Part shown: one piece after another, positions 7,112-13,853 of the stretch
Layout of the letters: the number at the start of each line of letters is the position of its first letter
Numbering within the stretch: position 1 is the first letter of the stretch
Source: Bog-756 sp036553725
Lineage (GTDB): Bacteria > Actinomycetota > Acidimicrobiia > Acidimicrobiales > RAAP-2
NCBI GenBank assembly: GCA_036553725.1
Contig: DATBOO010000071.1
Location: 1-17,126, forward strand
Length of the DNA stretch: 17,126 nt
Reading direction: 5' to 3'
Notes under the pieces: generated by a model
What the model was told of the DNA's origin: nothing
Databases searched by the model: none
The model's input: only the letters and a program-made list of their open reading frames with translations
Translations under genes and position numbers: made by a program

Positions 7112-8158
7112 TCACTCCTCGGCGACCTCGTCGATGAGCCCCCAATCCTGTCCGGTGTCGGCGCTGATGAACCGACCGGTGAGGGCCAGCCACCCGGTGC
7201 GGTGGCGCCCGATCCGTCTCGGAAGGGTTGCCGTGCCTCCCGCCCCGGGAATGAGCCCCATGGCCACCTCGGGGAGGCGTAGGCGGGTGTCCGGACGGGC
7301 CACGACACGAGAGGCCAGAGCGGGGAGCTCGACACCGGCTCCGACGCACGCGCCGTGGAGGTGGGCGACGGTCCGGTCCCCGACCACAGCCAGCAAGCGG
7401 GCCGCGCTGCGCGAGGTCCGGATCAGGTGGCCGGCGGCGGGGTCGGGGAGGGTGCCGAACTCGCCGAGGTCGCCCCCGCTGCAGAAGTCCGGTCCGCGCC
7501 CGTATAGGTGGACCTCCCGGATGGACGGGTCGGCACACGCCACCGCCAGTGCCTCGCACAGCTCGTCGCGCATAGCCCGGCTGTAGGCGTTGCGAACCCG
7601 GGGCCGATCGAAGGTGAGGGAGAGCCGGCCGCCGCTCCGTTCCACCACGAGGGAGGGGATCCCGTTCGGCGTCGCGGGCGTTGTCGGCGTGTCGGCCAGC
7701 CAGCGGGCGAACTCCGTTCCGCCCTGCAGCGTCGAGTAGGCGAAGGACTCGAGGAGGAGATCGAGGTCGAGCGAGTCGGGGCGGCCCGAACGGAGGACCT
7801 GGACCAGTGCGACCGACGCCATGGGTGAGCGCTGCACCGCCGCCGCCATGGCGTCCAACTCGTCGTCGAGGTCGGCCACTGAAACCCACGGGCGTGCTGA
7901 TCGGTCCGCCTCGGTTATGGCGACATCCACCCCGGACAGCCGCTGATCCGAGGATCCGATGCGGCTGATCCCGACAACCACGGATCCGAAGGCCGGGGGG
8001 ATCCCGAGCCGGCCGGCCCCGGTGGGACGGTCGAGGTCGACGACCAGCATCGGTTGCCCGTCCAGCGTGCCGAGGACCTCCGTCGAGCCCTGGCGCACCC
8101 GCTCGTACAGTTCGGCGAGGGCCGAGCCGTCGAGCAGATCTGAACCGGTTGCCGGCAT
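7112..8158 (-). CDS. Enoyl-CoA hydratase/isomerase family protein with N-terminal extension
   Basis: 348-aa crotonase-superfamily protein, likely hydrating or isomerising an enoyl-CoA. The C-terminal 190 residues are a full crotonase fold: oxyanion-hole segment FCSGGDLGEF, then HLHGACVGAGVELPALAS and LRLPEVAMGLIPGAGGT. Both catalytic acids of classical hydratases are in place (Glu277 and Glu297, 20 residues apart like rat E144/E164). The first 150 residues have no catalytic motif; they include QVLRSGRPDSLDLDLLLESF and YSTLQGGTEFARWL, which suggests a dedicated substrate or partner domain. The frame reaches GTG at 8206, but ATG at 8158 is preferred. TACGCT (8170-8165, minus) lies exactly 6 nt before it, implying leaderless transcription, and there is no Shine-Dalgarno. 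It is divergent from the kinase and upstream of the P450 operon. Confidence 0.88.
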   Translation of the reverse strand: MPATGSDLLDGSALAELYERVRQGSTEVLGTLDGQPMLVVDLDRPTGAGRLGIPPAFGSVVVGISRIGSSDQRLSGVDVAITEADRSARPWVSVADLDDELDAMAAAVQRSPMASVALVQVLRSGRPDSLDLDLLLESFAYSTLQGGTEFARWLADTPTTPATPNGIPSLVVERSGGRLSLTFDRPRVRNAYSRAMRDELCEALAVACADPSIREVHLYGRGPDFCSGGDLGEFGTLPDPAAGHLIRTSRSAARLLAVVGDRTVAHLHGACVGAGVELPALASRVVARPDTRLRLPEVAMGLIPGAGGTATLPRRIGRHRTGWLALTGRFISADTGQDWGLIDEVAEE

Positions 8159-8164
8159 GAGACG

Positions 8165-8170
8165 AGCGTA
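8165..8170 (-). promoter_or_regulatory. -10 box TACGCT, leaderless promoter of the crotonase gene
   Basis: TACGCT on the minus strand matches TANNNT and is 6 nt from the ATG at 8158, putting the transcription start at or next to the start codon. No ribosome binding site is present. Confidence 0.5.
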
Positions 8171-8223
8171 ACGTGCGCCCGCGGCGCCGCCCTTCGACCC
8201 GATCACGGCGATGGCCGATCATG

Positions 8224-8229
8224 CATAAT
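8224..8229 (+). promoter_or_regulatory. -10 box CATAAT upstream of the kinase
   Basis: CATAAT, preceded by TG (one base of overlap with an extended -10), is the best -10 match in the window. It lies 8 nt before an ATG at 8238 that opens a nine-codon ORF, and 27 nt before the kinase ATG at 8257. Confidence 0.5.
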
Positions 8230-8237
8230 GGCCGTCC

Positions 8238-8267
8238 ATGACAGCGGTCGCACACCATGGGAGCTGA
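8238..8267 (+). CDS. Nine-codon leader ORF overlapping the kinase start
   Basis: ATG at 8238 lies 8 nt after CATAAT, the leaderless geometry seen elsewhere in this window. It encodes M-T-A-V-A-H-H-G-S and stops at TGA 8265-8267, inside the kinase coding region in another frame. It could be a leaderless upstream ORF that moves ribosomes onto the kinase ATG. Alternatively, the true kinase N-terminus starts here and a one-base indel near the GGGA run separates the frames. Confidence 0.3.
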   Translation: MTAVAHHGS

Positions 8268-9732
8268 CGACCGGCCCCTGCCCGTCACCGTGGGCATCGA
8301 CATCGGGACAACCTCGGTCAAGGCCCTGGCCGTCACCGGAGACGGGATGGTGGTGGCTCGCTCCCGGGTGCCCCACCGGATCATCCACGCCTCCGGTGAC
8401 CACATGGAGCACGACGCCCGCGCCGCCTGGCGCCTGGGCCCTCGCCGGGCCCTGGCCGCGGTCAGGGCGGCGGTAACCGGTTCGGGAGGCGGGGAGCGGC
8501 GGACGGCGGACTCCGTGTGCGTCGCCGGGATCTGCGTCGCCGGCATGGTCCCGTCCCTCACCGCGGTGGATCGCCGGGGGATACCGCGGACCTCCGGGCT
8601 CCTGTACGGCGATGTCCGCGGCCGGTCCGGGAGCACGCCACCGGCGGCCGCCGGGGCCGGACCGATGCCGGATGCCGAGGGATTCCTCCAATGGACCTCC
8701 CGCCAGATGCCGGATGCCTACGGCTACTGGCCGGCCCAGGCCGTGGCCACCCATGCCCTGGCCGGCCACGCGGCCATCGACACCGCGGTGGCGTCGACCC
8801 TCGGCGACCTACAGGTGGCGGGACGGTGGAACGACGAGTTGATGGCCCGGCTCGGCGTCGAGCTGCGCCAGCTTCCGCGGGTGGTGCCGACCGGGCAGGC
8901 CGCCGGCACGTTGCGACCGGGTCGGCGCACTCCGTCCGACCGTGCCGTCGCCCGTGACGCGGAGGGATCGTGGGACGATCGCGAAGCCGTCGTGGCCGGC
9001 GGCACCATCGATGCCTTCTGCGATCAGATCGTCGCCGGAGCGGACCAGGTGGGTGACGTACTGGTCATCTTCGGTGCCACTCTGATCGTCTGGGTGGTCA
9101 CCGACACCTGGGTCGAGGCCCCTGGGCTGTGGACCGTGCCCCACACCGAGCCCGGCCGGGTGCTCATCGGGGGGCCTTCCAACGCGGGAGCGTTGTTCGT
9201 GGACTGGGCCCGGTCCCTGCTCCGGGGAGCGCGCACGCCCAATGCCTCGGCGGACGGCCGCACAGGGAATCCGCGACGCGTGCCGCTGTGGCTCCCGTAC
9301 CTCCGAGGCGAACGCGTGCCGTTCCATGACACGTCGCTGCGGGCGGGCCTGTTCGACCTCGACATCACCGACGGCCCATCGGGTGTCTCACGCGCCGCCT
9401 ACGAGGCGAGCGGATTCGTGGTGCGGAGCATGGTCGAACGCTCCGGAATACCGGCGCGGAGAATCGTGGCCAGTGGTGGTGGCACCCGGGTGGGGGCGTG
9501 GATGGCCGCCATGGCCGACGCCACCGGCCTCCCGGTCGAGACGGTGGCCGTTCCCGAGGGCGCCGCCCTCGGTGCCGCCTTCCTCGCCCGCATGGCGGCG
9601 GGGCTCGAGCCGTCGCTGGACGGATCGAGACGATGGGCCCGGACCGGCGCCCGGGTCGACCCCGATGAGCGGTGGCGACTGGCCGCCGACGAGCGCTACC
9701 GGCGCTTCACCGCCCTCGGGTCAGGGCCGTAG
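8257..9732 (+). CDS. FGGY-family carbohydrate kinase
   Basis: ATP-dependent sugar or polyol kinase, 491 aa, cytosolic, of the xylulokinase/gluconokinase type. Seen in order: phosphate-1 loop GIDIGTTSVKALAVTGDG (13-30), LLYGDVRG with the expected substrate Asp119, the catalytic-base segment GGTIDAFCDQIVAG (Asp252, aligning with the xylulokinase base), LWLPYLRGERVPF, and the C-terminal signature VASGGGTRVGAWMAAMADAT followed by EGAALGAAFLA. ATG at 8257 is the first start in frame after a stop at 8239-8241. The Shine-Dalgarno is weak. It is divergent from the crotonase and convergent with the MDR dehydrogenase (24-bp gap). The substrate is unknown, and a sugar kinase is unusual among CoA-ester enzymes; no sugar transporter or isomerase is nearby. 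Confidence 0.9.
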   Translation: MGADDRPLPVTVGIDIGTTSVKALAVTGDGMVVARSRVPHRIIHASGDHMEHDARAAWRLGPRRALAAVRAAVTGSGGGERRTADSVCVAGICVAGMVPSLTAVDRRGIPRTSGLLYGDVRGRSGSTPPAAAGAGPMPDAEGFLQWTSRQMPDAYGYWPAQAVATHALAGHAAIDTAVASTLGDLQVAGRWNDELMARLGVELRQLPRVVPTGQAAGTLRPGRRTPSDRAVARDAEGSWDDREAVVAGGTIDAFCDQIVAGADQVGDVLVIFGATLIVWVVTDTWVEAPGLWTVPHTEPGRVLIGGPSNAGALFVDWARSLLRGARTPNASADGRTGNPRRVPLWLPYLRGERVPFHDTSLRAGLFDLDITDGPSGVSRAAYEASGFVVRSMVERSGIPARRIVASGGGTRVGAWMAAMADATGLPVETVAVPEGAALGAAFLARMAAGLEPSLDGSRRWARTGARVDPDERWRLAADERYRRFTALGSGP

Positions 9733-9756
9733 ACGCCGGCCCCTCCGACCCATCTG

Positions 9757-11001
9757 TCACCCGGCGGTTGCCGGCTCGAAGGCCACCTTCACCGCCCCGC
9801 TCTCCTCCTGGGTGGAGAGGGCTCGGAGGGCGTCGTGCCAATGGTCGAGCGGGAAGCGGTGTGTGAGCATGCCGGTGAGATCCACCCTCCCCGCCTCGAC
9901 GAAGTCGAGATAGTGGCGGAGGGCGTGCTGGCGCACCCCTTCCACCTCCTCGATGCCGAAGGCGTTGGAGCCGACGATGGACAACTCCTTGAAGTAGACG
10001 GGCGTGTACTCCCAGCGACCGGGAGTGTGCACGCCGGTCTGCACCAGGGAGCCGCGCTCGGCGAGCACCCGGACACCGACCTCGAGGGTCTCGGGCCGTG
10101 CCACCGTGTCGTAGACGACGTCGATGCCTCCGGGGTGGGCCATCGGCAGCCCGGCGAAGGCGGTGTGCAGCACGCCACCCGACCATTCGGCCAGGGCCTC
10201 GATCAACTCCAACCTTGGCTCGTGCGCGAGCACCAGGCCGGCGCCGAAGTCGGCGGCCAGGCGGGCCTGGGCGGGGAACCGGGCCACCACGGCCAGCTCC
10301 ACCTCCGGGTACAGCGAACGCAGGATGGCCACGCTGGTCACTCCCAGCGCGCCGGCACCGTAGACGAGGGCGCGGCCGGTCGGGGGCGGCGGGCAGCGGA
10401 GGATGGCGTGCAGGGACACGGCGAACGGGTCGGCCAGTACCGCTACCTCGTCGGTGACCGAATCGGGAACCGGAATGAGCATCGAGTCGTGGGCGGCCAT
10501 CAGGTCGGCCCACCCACCGGGCGCATCACTGGCCACTCCGACGTGAACCCCCGGGCCGAGGGCGCCGGTGGTGAAACTCCAGCACAGGCTCAGTTCGCCG
10601 CGTCGGCAGGCCGGACACGGCGGGTCCACCCCGCGGGGACCACACGTCAGCCACGGGTTGAGCAGCACCCGCTGGCCGACCTCGAGGCCTGAGGCCTCCG
10701 GTCCGAGCCTGACCACCTCGGCCACCACCTCATGGCCGGGGATGTGGGGAATGGAGGAGAACGCGGCCATCGGATTGTCGATGTCGCCGGTGTCGAAGTC
10801 CCCCAGCACGAGCTTGGTCTCCGACCCGCATACCCCAGACAGGAGCGGACGGGTGATGACCCAGTCGGGACGGACCAGCCGGGCGTCGTCGACCTGGTGC
10901 AGACCGAAGGGGAGCGAGTCAATCCGGCGATCGAGATCGTCACCCGGTCCCTCGTGTGCGTCGTCGGCGTCGCGTGGCACGCCGAACACGAGCGCTCTCA
11001 T
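9757..11001 (-). CDS. Zinc-dependent medium-chain alcohol dehydrogenase
   Basis: NAD(P)-dependent MDR dehydrogenase, 414 aa, longer than the usual 340-380 because of inserts near residues 10-40 and 64-86. Catalytic zinc ligands are visible: Cys58 in SGVCGSETK, His90-Glu91 in IPGHEVVAEV, and probably Asp191 in LADPFAVSLH. The structural zinc lobe has four cysteines, Cys120, Cys129, Cys132 and Cys140. The Rossmann loop is GAGALG (215-220). The start could be GTG at 11010, but ATG at 11001 (MRALVFG) is preferred; it is the ATG of the 17-bp repeat chain immediately upstream, and no Shine-Dalgarno precedes it. The likely role is oxidation of an alcohol from the P450 or GMC steps, or reduction of an aldehyde. 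A GC-rich hairpin in its last codons (9761-9774) may terminate the convergent kinase transcript. Confidence 0.92.
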   Translation of the reverse strand: MRALVFGVPRDADDAHEGPGDDLDRRIDSLPFGLHQVDDARLVRPDWVITRPLLSGVCGSETKLVLGDFDTGDIDNPMAAFSSIPHIPGHEVVAEVVRLGPEASGLEVGQRVLLNPWLTCGPRGVDPPCPACRRGELSLCWSFTTGALGPGVHVGVASDAPGGWADLMAAHDSMLIPVPDSVTDEVAVLADPFAVSLHAILRCPPPPTGRALVYGAGALGVTSVAILRSLYPEVELAVVARFPAQARLAADFGAGLVLAHEPRLELIEALAEWSGGVLHTAFAGLPMAHPGGIDVVYDTVARPETLEVGVRVLAERGSLVQTGVHTPGRWEYTPVYFKELSIVGSNAFGIEEVEGVRQHALRHYLDFVEAGRVDLTGMLTHRFPLDHWHDALRALSTQEESGAVKVAFEPATAG

Positions 11002-11069
11002 CGGTGACACGGCTTCATCGGTGACACGGCTTCATCGGTGACACGGCTTCATCGGTGACACGGCTTCAT
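10998..11069 (-). other. Chain of four coupled mini-ORFs (M-K-P-C-H-R) leading into the MDR dehydrogenase
   Basis: On the minus strand each repeat supplies ATG AAG CCG TGT CAC CGA and a TGA that overlaps the next ATG as ATGA. The mini-ORFs are 11069-11049, 11052-11032, 11035-11015 and 11018-10998. The last stop overlaps the dehydrogenase ATG (11001) in the same ATGA manner. None has a Shine-Dalgarno. Whether they are translated is unproven. Confidence 0.45.
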
Positions 11070-11080
11070 CGATGACACGG
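11002..11080. repeat. Four tandem 17-bp repeats plus a partial copy
   Basis: The unit CGGTGACACGGCTTCAT is repeated perfectly at 11002-11018, 11019-11035, 11036-11052 and 11053-11069. A partial copy with one mismatch follows at 11070-11080. Each unit contains the palindrome GTGACAC. At the outer edge TCATCGATGA (11066-11075) is a perfect 10-bp palindrome. The array separates the GMC stop from the MDR dehydrogenase start. Confidence 0.97.
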
Positions 11081-11082
11081 TA
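11077..11082 (-). promoter_or_regulatory. -10 box TACCGT before the mini-ORF chain
   Basis: TACCGT on the minus strand matches TANNNT and lies 7 nt before the first mini-ORF ATG (11069), the same leaderless geometry as at 8158, 13404 and 16277. It could give the MDR dehydrogenase its own transcript, separate from the GMC operon. Confidence 0.4.
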
Positions 11083-11108
11083 GCCATCTCCGGGCCCGGA
11101 CGGCGCAG

Positions 11109-12764
11109 TCACCTGACCATGGCGGTAGCGGAGCGGGCCGCCAGGGCGGCCAGGGTCAGGGTGGGCCCGTAGCCCGAGGAGGTGACGAAGACCGAGGAGT
11201 CGGCGATGACCACGTTCTCCAACTGGTGGAGGCGCCCGTGGGCGTCGGCCACCGATGTCACCGGGTCCGTTCCCATCCGGACCGTTCCCATCACGTGGCG
11301 GCTCATGGGCGCGTGCTCGGTGGTGCGGCCCCCCGGCCCGCCGGCGGTCCCGGGCGAGGTGACGATGGAGGTCCACCCCGCGCCCATGGCCTCGAGGATC
11401 GCAGCCAACCGGGGGCCGTGGTGGGCGGCGGCGGCCAGCTCGTGACGGTGGGGCTTGTAGGTGTACCGGGCCACGGGGAAGCCCCGGACGTCACGGATGG
11501 TGGGGTCCAGGTCGATCCGGTTGGTGGCCACCGGGAGGTCCTCCCCCTGCATGGTGAAGGCCCACATCCGGTCGCGCATGGGCGAGGAGCGCATGCTCTC
11601 CTTGTGGGATCGTCCCCAAGGGTAGATCTTCGCCTCGAGGATGGGGAGCGAAGGGCCACCGTGCTCCACCATTCCGCCCTTCATCCACGGCAGCCCGGCC
11701 TCCTTGGCCGCGGCCCGGGAGGCGTCGTCGGGAATCAGGGCGTCGTCTTGGAGCTCGGTCACCGCCCGGCCCCGCTCGCCGTGCAGGCGGAGGTGGGCGA
11801 AACCGCCCACCACGATGGTCTGGAAGTGGGTCATCAGGTGCCGGCCGATGAGCGGATGATCGAAACCCGACAGGAGCAGCAACCGCGGGGTCTCGACGGC
11901 TCCGCCGGCCACCACCACGTAGCGGGCGTCCATCGACTGCTCCACGCCGTCGGGGCCGATGAAGTCGACCCCGGTGGCCCGGCTGCCCGCGGTTCGTATC
12001 CTGGACACGAAGGTCTCCGGCCGCAGCTCCGCCTTCCCGGTCAGGAGGGCCCGCTGCAGCATGGCCACCGGGTCCCCTTTGGCGTGGATCGGGCACCCGA
12101 AGAAGGCGCAGAACCCGCAGTTGTTGCAGGCGGGCCGGCCGTCGTACCGCTCGGAATTGGTGGCGCCGGGTGCCGGGTAGGGATGGTATCCGAGGGACTC
12201 GGCGGCGGCCGCAGACAACTTCGAGCCATACATCGACGGTCCCGGGGGCATCGGGTACGGGCCCGACCGCCACGCCGCGAACGGGTTGGCGTCCGCTTGC
12301 CCGGAGACGCCGATCATGCGCTCGGCCTCGGCATAGAAGGGCTCGAGCTCGGCATAGTCGAGGGGCCAGTCGGCCACCGACGCACCCTCTTGGGGGCCGC
12401 GGCTGGTCAGCATGGCGAAGTCTTCTTCGCGGAAGCGGGGTACCTTCCCGTCGGCGTGGGTGCCCCCACCGCCGACGGTGGAGGGGATGGAGTTCACCTC
12501 CCCCACGAAAGCGTGGTCACCGTCGTCGGGACCGACCCGGAAGGTGCGCGGCTCGAGGAACGGGTCGGGGCCGAGGAAGTAGCGGTCGATGAACTTTATT
12601 TCGTCATTCGAGTAGTCCCCCAGCAGCCGGCTCGGGTCCTCGAGATCGATCAGGTGGTTGCGGCCCTTCTCGAAGATCACCACCGACCAGCCGGCCGCGG
12701 TCAGCACGTCGGCGGCCGTCGCGCCACCCGGCCCGGACCCGATGATGATGGCGTCTGCCGTCAC
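11109..12764 (-). CDS. GMC-family FAD-dependent oxidoreductase (gluconate/2-ketogluconate dehydrogenase-like large subunit)
   Basis: Flavin-dependent alcohol/polyol dehydrogenase, 551 aa. The FAD-binding loop GSGPGG (9-14) lies at the very N-terminus. Then come GGGGTHADGKVPRF, a cysteine cluster ACNNCGFCAFFGCP (Cys213, 216, 219, 224) that may bind an Fe-S centre, and the C-terminal GMC signature RHVMGTVRMG with the expected catalytic His490. The second catalytic position, usually His or Asn before Pro-Thr, is Gly533 (SSGYGPTLT). GTG at 12764 is chosen over ATG at 12791: it overlaps the preceding stop as GTGA, has GGGAGG upstream, and places the FAD loop at the usual distance. The preceding gene encodes the small subunit, so both act as one complex. 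No cytochrome c subunit is encoded. Confidence 0.9.
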   Translation of the reverse strand: MTADAIIIGSGPGGATAADVLTAAGWSVVIFEKGRNHLIDLEDPSRLLGDYSNDEIKFIDRYFLGPDPFLEPRTFRVGPDDGDHAFVGEVNSIPSTVGGGGTHADGKVPRFREEDFAMLTSRGPQEGASVADWPLDYAELEPFYAEAERMIGVSGQADANPFAAWRSGPYPMPPGPSMYGSKLSAAAAESLGYHPYPAPGATNSERYDGRPACNNCGFCAFFGCPIHAKGDPVAMLQRALLTGKAELRPETFVSRIRTAGSRATGVDFIGPDGVEQSMDARYVVVAGGAVETPRLLLLSGFDHPLIGRHLMTHFQTIVVGGFAHLRLHGERGRAVTELQDDALIPDDASRAAAKEAGLPWMKGGMVEHGGPSLPILEAKIYPWGRSHKESMRSSPMRDRMWAFTMQGEDLPVATNRIDLDPTIRDVRGFPVARYTYKPHRHELAAAAHHGPRLAAILEAMGAGWTSIVTSPGTAGGPGGRTTEHAPMSRHVMGTVRMGTDPVTSVADAHGRLHQLENVVIADSSVFVTSSGYGPTLTLAALAARSATAMVR

Positions 12765-13321
12765 GGCTCGGACACCTCCCGGTCGCTCCATCCCCGGGGC
12801 TGGACGTCACCGGCGAACCCGATGTTCGACCATCCGACCCCGTCCCGGTTCCCCCCGTACTCGGGCGCGCCGTACATGCCCTCGCACGCGTGCCCGTAGA
12901 CCAGCCCGGTGAAGTCGGGGTCGGCATGGAGGCGGGCCCCCTGTTCCTCGGGGCCGCAGTCGGCGAAGTCGGGCCCGAGCGCAGCCAGGCCGGCCCGGTA
13001 GCGCTCCTGCAGACCCACCACCGGCCCGTTGAATTCGCGATCGGGCCGGCCGAGCGAGCCCTCGATCCGGGTACGCCAGGCCAGCTCGTCCAGGGGGGTG
13101 AGAGGATGGAACCCGGCGAATCCGCCCGGACCGCCGAATCGTCCTGAGACCGGTCCGCCGGCCCAGATCCGCGGTGGATCGAACGAGAACGCCCCCAGCA
13201 GACCGTCGATGTAGTCGGCAACGCCGGCGTCCGTCGCTCCCGGCGTGTGGTCGGCGGGGATGAGTCGCTCGCACACCGCGGTCATCGTCCGGTACTCGTC
13301 GTCTGTCAACCAGGTCGCCAT
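12761..13321 (-). CDS. Gluconate 2-dehydrogenase subunit 3 family protein
   Basis: 186-aa small subunit expected to bind and stabilise the GMC flavoprotein whose gene overlaps by GTGA. The family look is clear in LTDDEYRTMTAVCERLIPAD near the N-terminus, the ATDAGVADYIDGLL helix, and the C-terminal YGHACEGMYGAPEYGGNRDG with GWSNIGFAGD. ATG at 13321 is preferred to upstream starts because TAGCTT (13335-13330, minus) is 8 nt before it, again suggesting a leaderless message. Unlike the classical periplasmic gluconate dehydrogenase, no Tat or Sec signal is visible with this start, so the complex is probably cytosolic. It is divergent from the DUF35 gene with an 82-bp shared spacer. Confidence 0.88.
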   Translation of the reverse strand: MATWLTDDEYRTMTAVCERLIPADHTPGATDAGVADYIDGLLGAFSFDPPRIWAGGPVSGRFGGPGGFAGFHPLTPLDELAWRTRIEGSLGRPDREFNGPVVGLQERYRAGLAALGPDFADCGPEEQGARLHADPDFTGLVYGHACEGMYGAPEYGGNRDGVGWSNIGFAGDVQPRGWSDREVSEP

Positions 13322-13329
13322 CGACAGGG

Positions 13330-13335
13330 AAGCTA
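13330..13335 (-). promoter_or_regulatory. -10 box TAGCTT, leaderless promoter of the GMC operon
   Basis: TAGCTT on the minus strand matches TANNNT, 8 nt before the ATG at 13321. No Shine-Dalgarno precedes that ATG. Confidence 0.45.
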
Positions 13336-13390
13336 ACAGAACGGCCCGGCGCGCAACGTGGTGGCAGCATCGCCGGGGCGCCGGGTTGAC

Positions 13391-13396
13391 TAGCAT
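13391..13396 (+). promoter_or_regulatory. -10 box TAGCAT, leaderless promoter of the DUF35 operon
   Basis: TAGCAT matches TANNNT and is followed by 7 nt and then GTG at 13404, the start that best fits the DUF35 family. There is no Shine-Dalgarno. Confidence 0.5.
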
Positions 13397-13403
13397 CACG
13401 CCG

Positions 13404-13853
13404 GTGTTCGCCAACGGCCCTGCCATCCGACTGCTTCCCAGGCTCGATGTCGACAACCGGTTCTTCTGGACGGGGGGAGCGGACGGCATCCTGCGATTCC
13501 TGCGGTGCAGGTCCTGTCGTCAGTTCATCCATCCACCGGTGCCGCGCTGCCCGGCCTGTCTCAGTGACCGACTGGCCCCGGAACCGGTCAGCGGGCGCGC
13601 TACGGTCCACTCGTTCACCGTCAATTACCAGGCATGGATCCCCGGATCCGACCCGTATGTGATCGGTCTGGTCGCCATCGACGAGCAGCCCGACGTCCGC
13701 CTCATGACCAATCTGGTCGATTGCGAGCCGGACGACACCCTGGTCGGCCGGGCCGTCGAGGTGGTGTTCGAGCAGAGCGACGACGTGTTCCTGCCTTTGT
13801 TCCGACCCGTCTCGACCCTGCCGGACGACCCGGGCACGAGGAGCGGGCGGTGA
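13404..13853 (+). CDS. DUF35 zinc-ribbon/OB-fold protein
   Basis: 149-aa partner protein of thiolase-fold enzymes. The zinc ribbon is complete: Cys35, Cys38, Cys49 and Cys52 (RCRSCRQFIHPPVPRCPAC), preceded by the helix FFWTGGADGILRFLR. The OB-fold follows, with GRATVHSFTVNYQAW and PYVIGLVAIDEQPDVRLMTN. In steroid degraders such proteins (the ChsH2 C-terminal domain) bind the Ltp2 aldolase and are required for retro-aldol cleavage. The gene overlaps the thiolase-like gene by GTGA, which predicts the same complex here. The frame is open to 13245, but GTG at 13404 is chosen for its -10 box and the family's usual N-terminus. Unlike ChsH2 there is no fused MaoC domain, and no separate MaoC gene is in the window. 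Confidence 0.92.
   Translation: MFANGPAIRLLPRLDVDNRFFWTGGADGILRFLRCRSCRQFIHPPVPRCPACLSDRLAPEPVSGRATVHSFTVNYQAWIPGSDPYVIGLVAIDEQPDVRLMTNLVDCEPDDTLVGRAVEVVFEQSDDVFLPLFRPVSTLPDDPGTRSGR

Noticed and set aside
9761..9774. Strong terminator between the kinase and the MDR dehydrogenase
   Set aside because: CCGGC-GGTT-GCCGG is only a 5-bp stem inside the dehydrogenase's last codons and has no T-tract, so it is noted but not listed.
11002..11080. CRISPR array
   Set aside because: The 17-bp units are directly adjacent with no spacers and no cas genes are nearby.
11032..11376. 114-aa minus ORF ending in the 17-bp repeats
   Set aside because: It overlaps the GMC C-terminus in another frame and is Arg/Gly/His-rich shadow sequence. 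Only its last residues coincide with a repeat mini-ORF.
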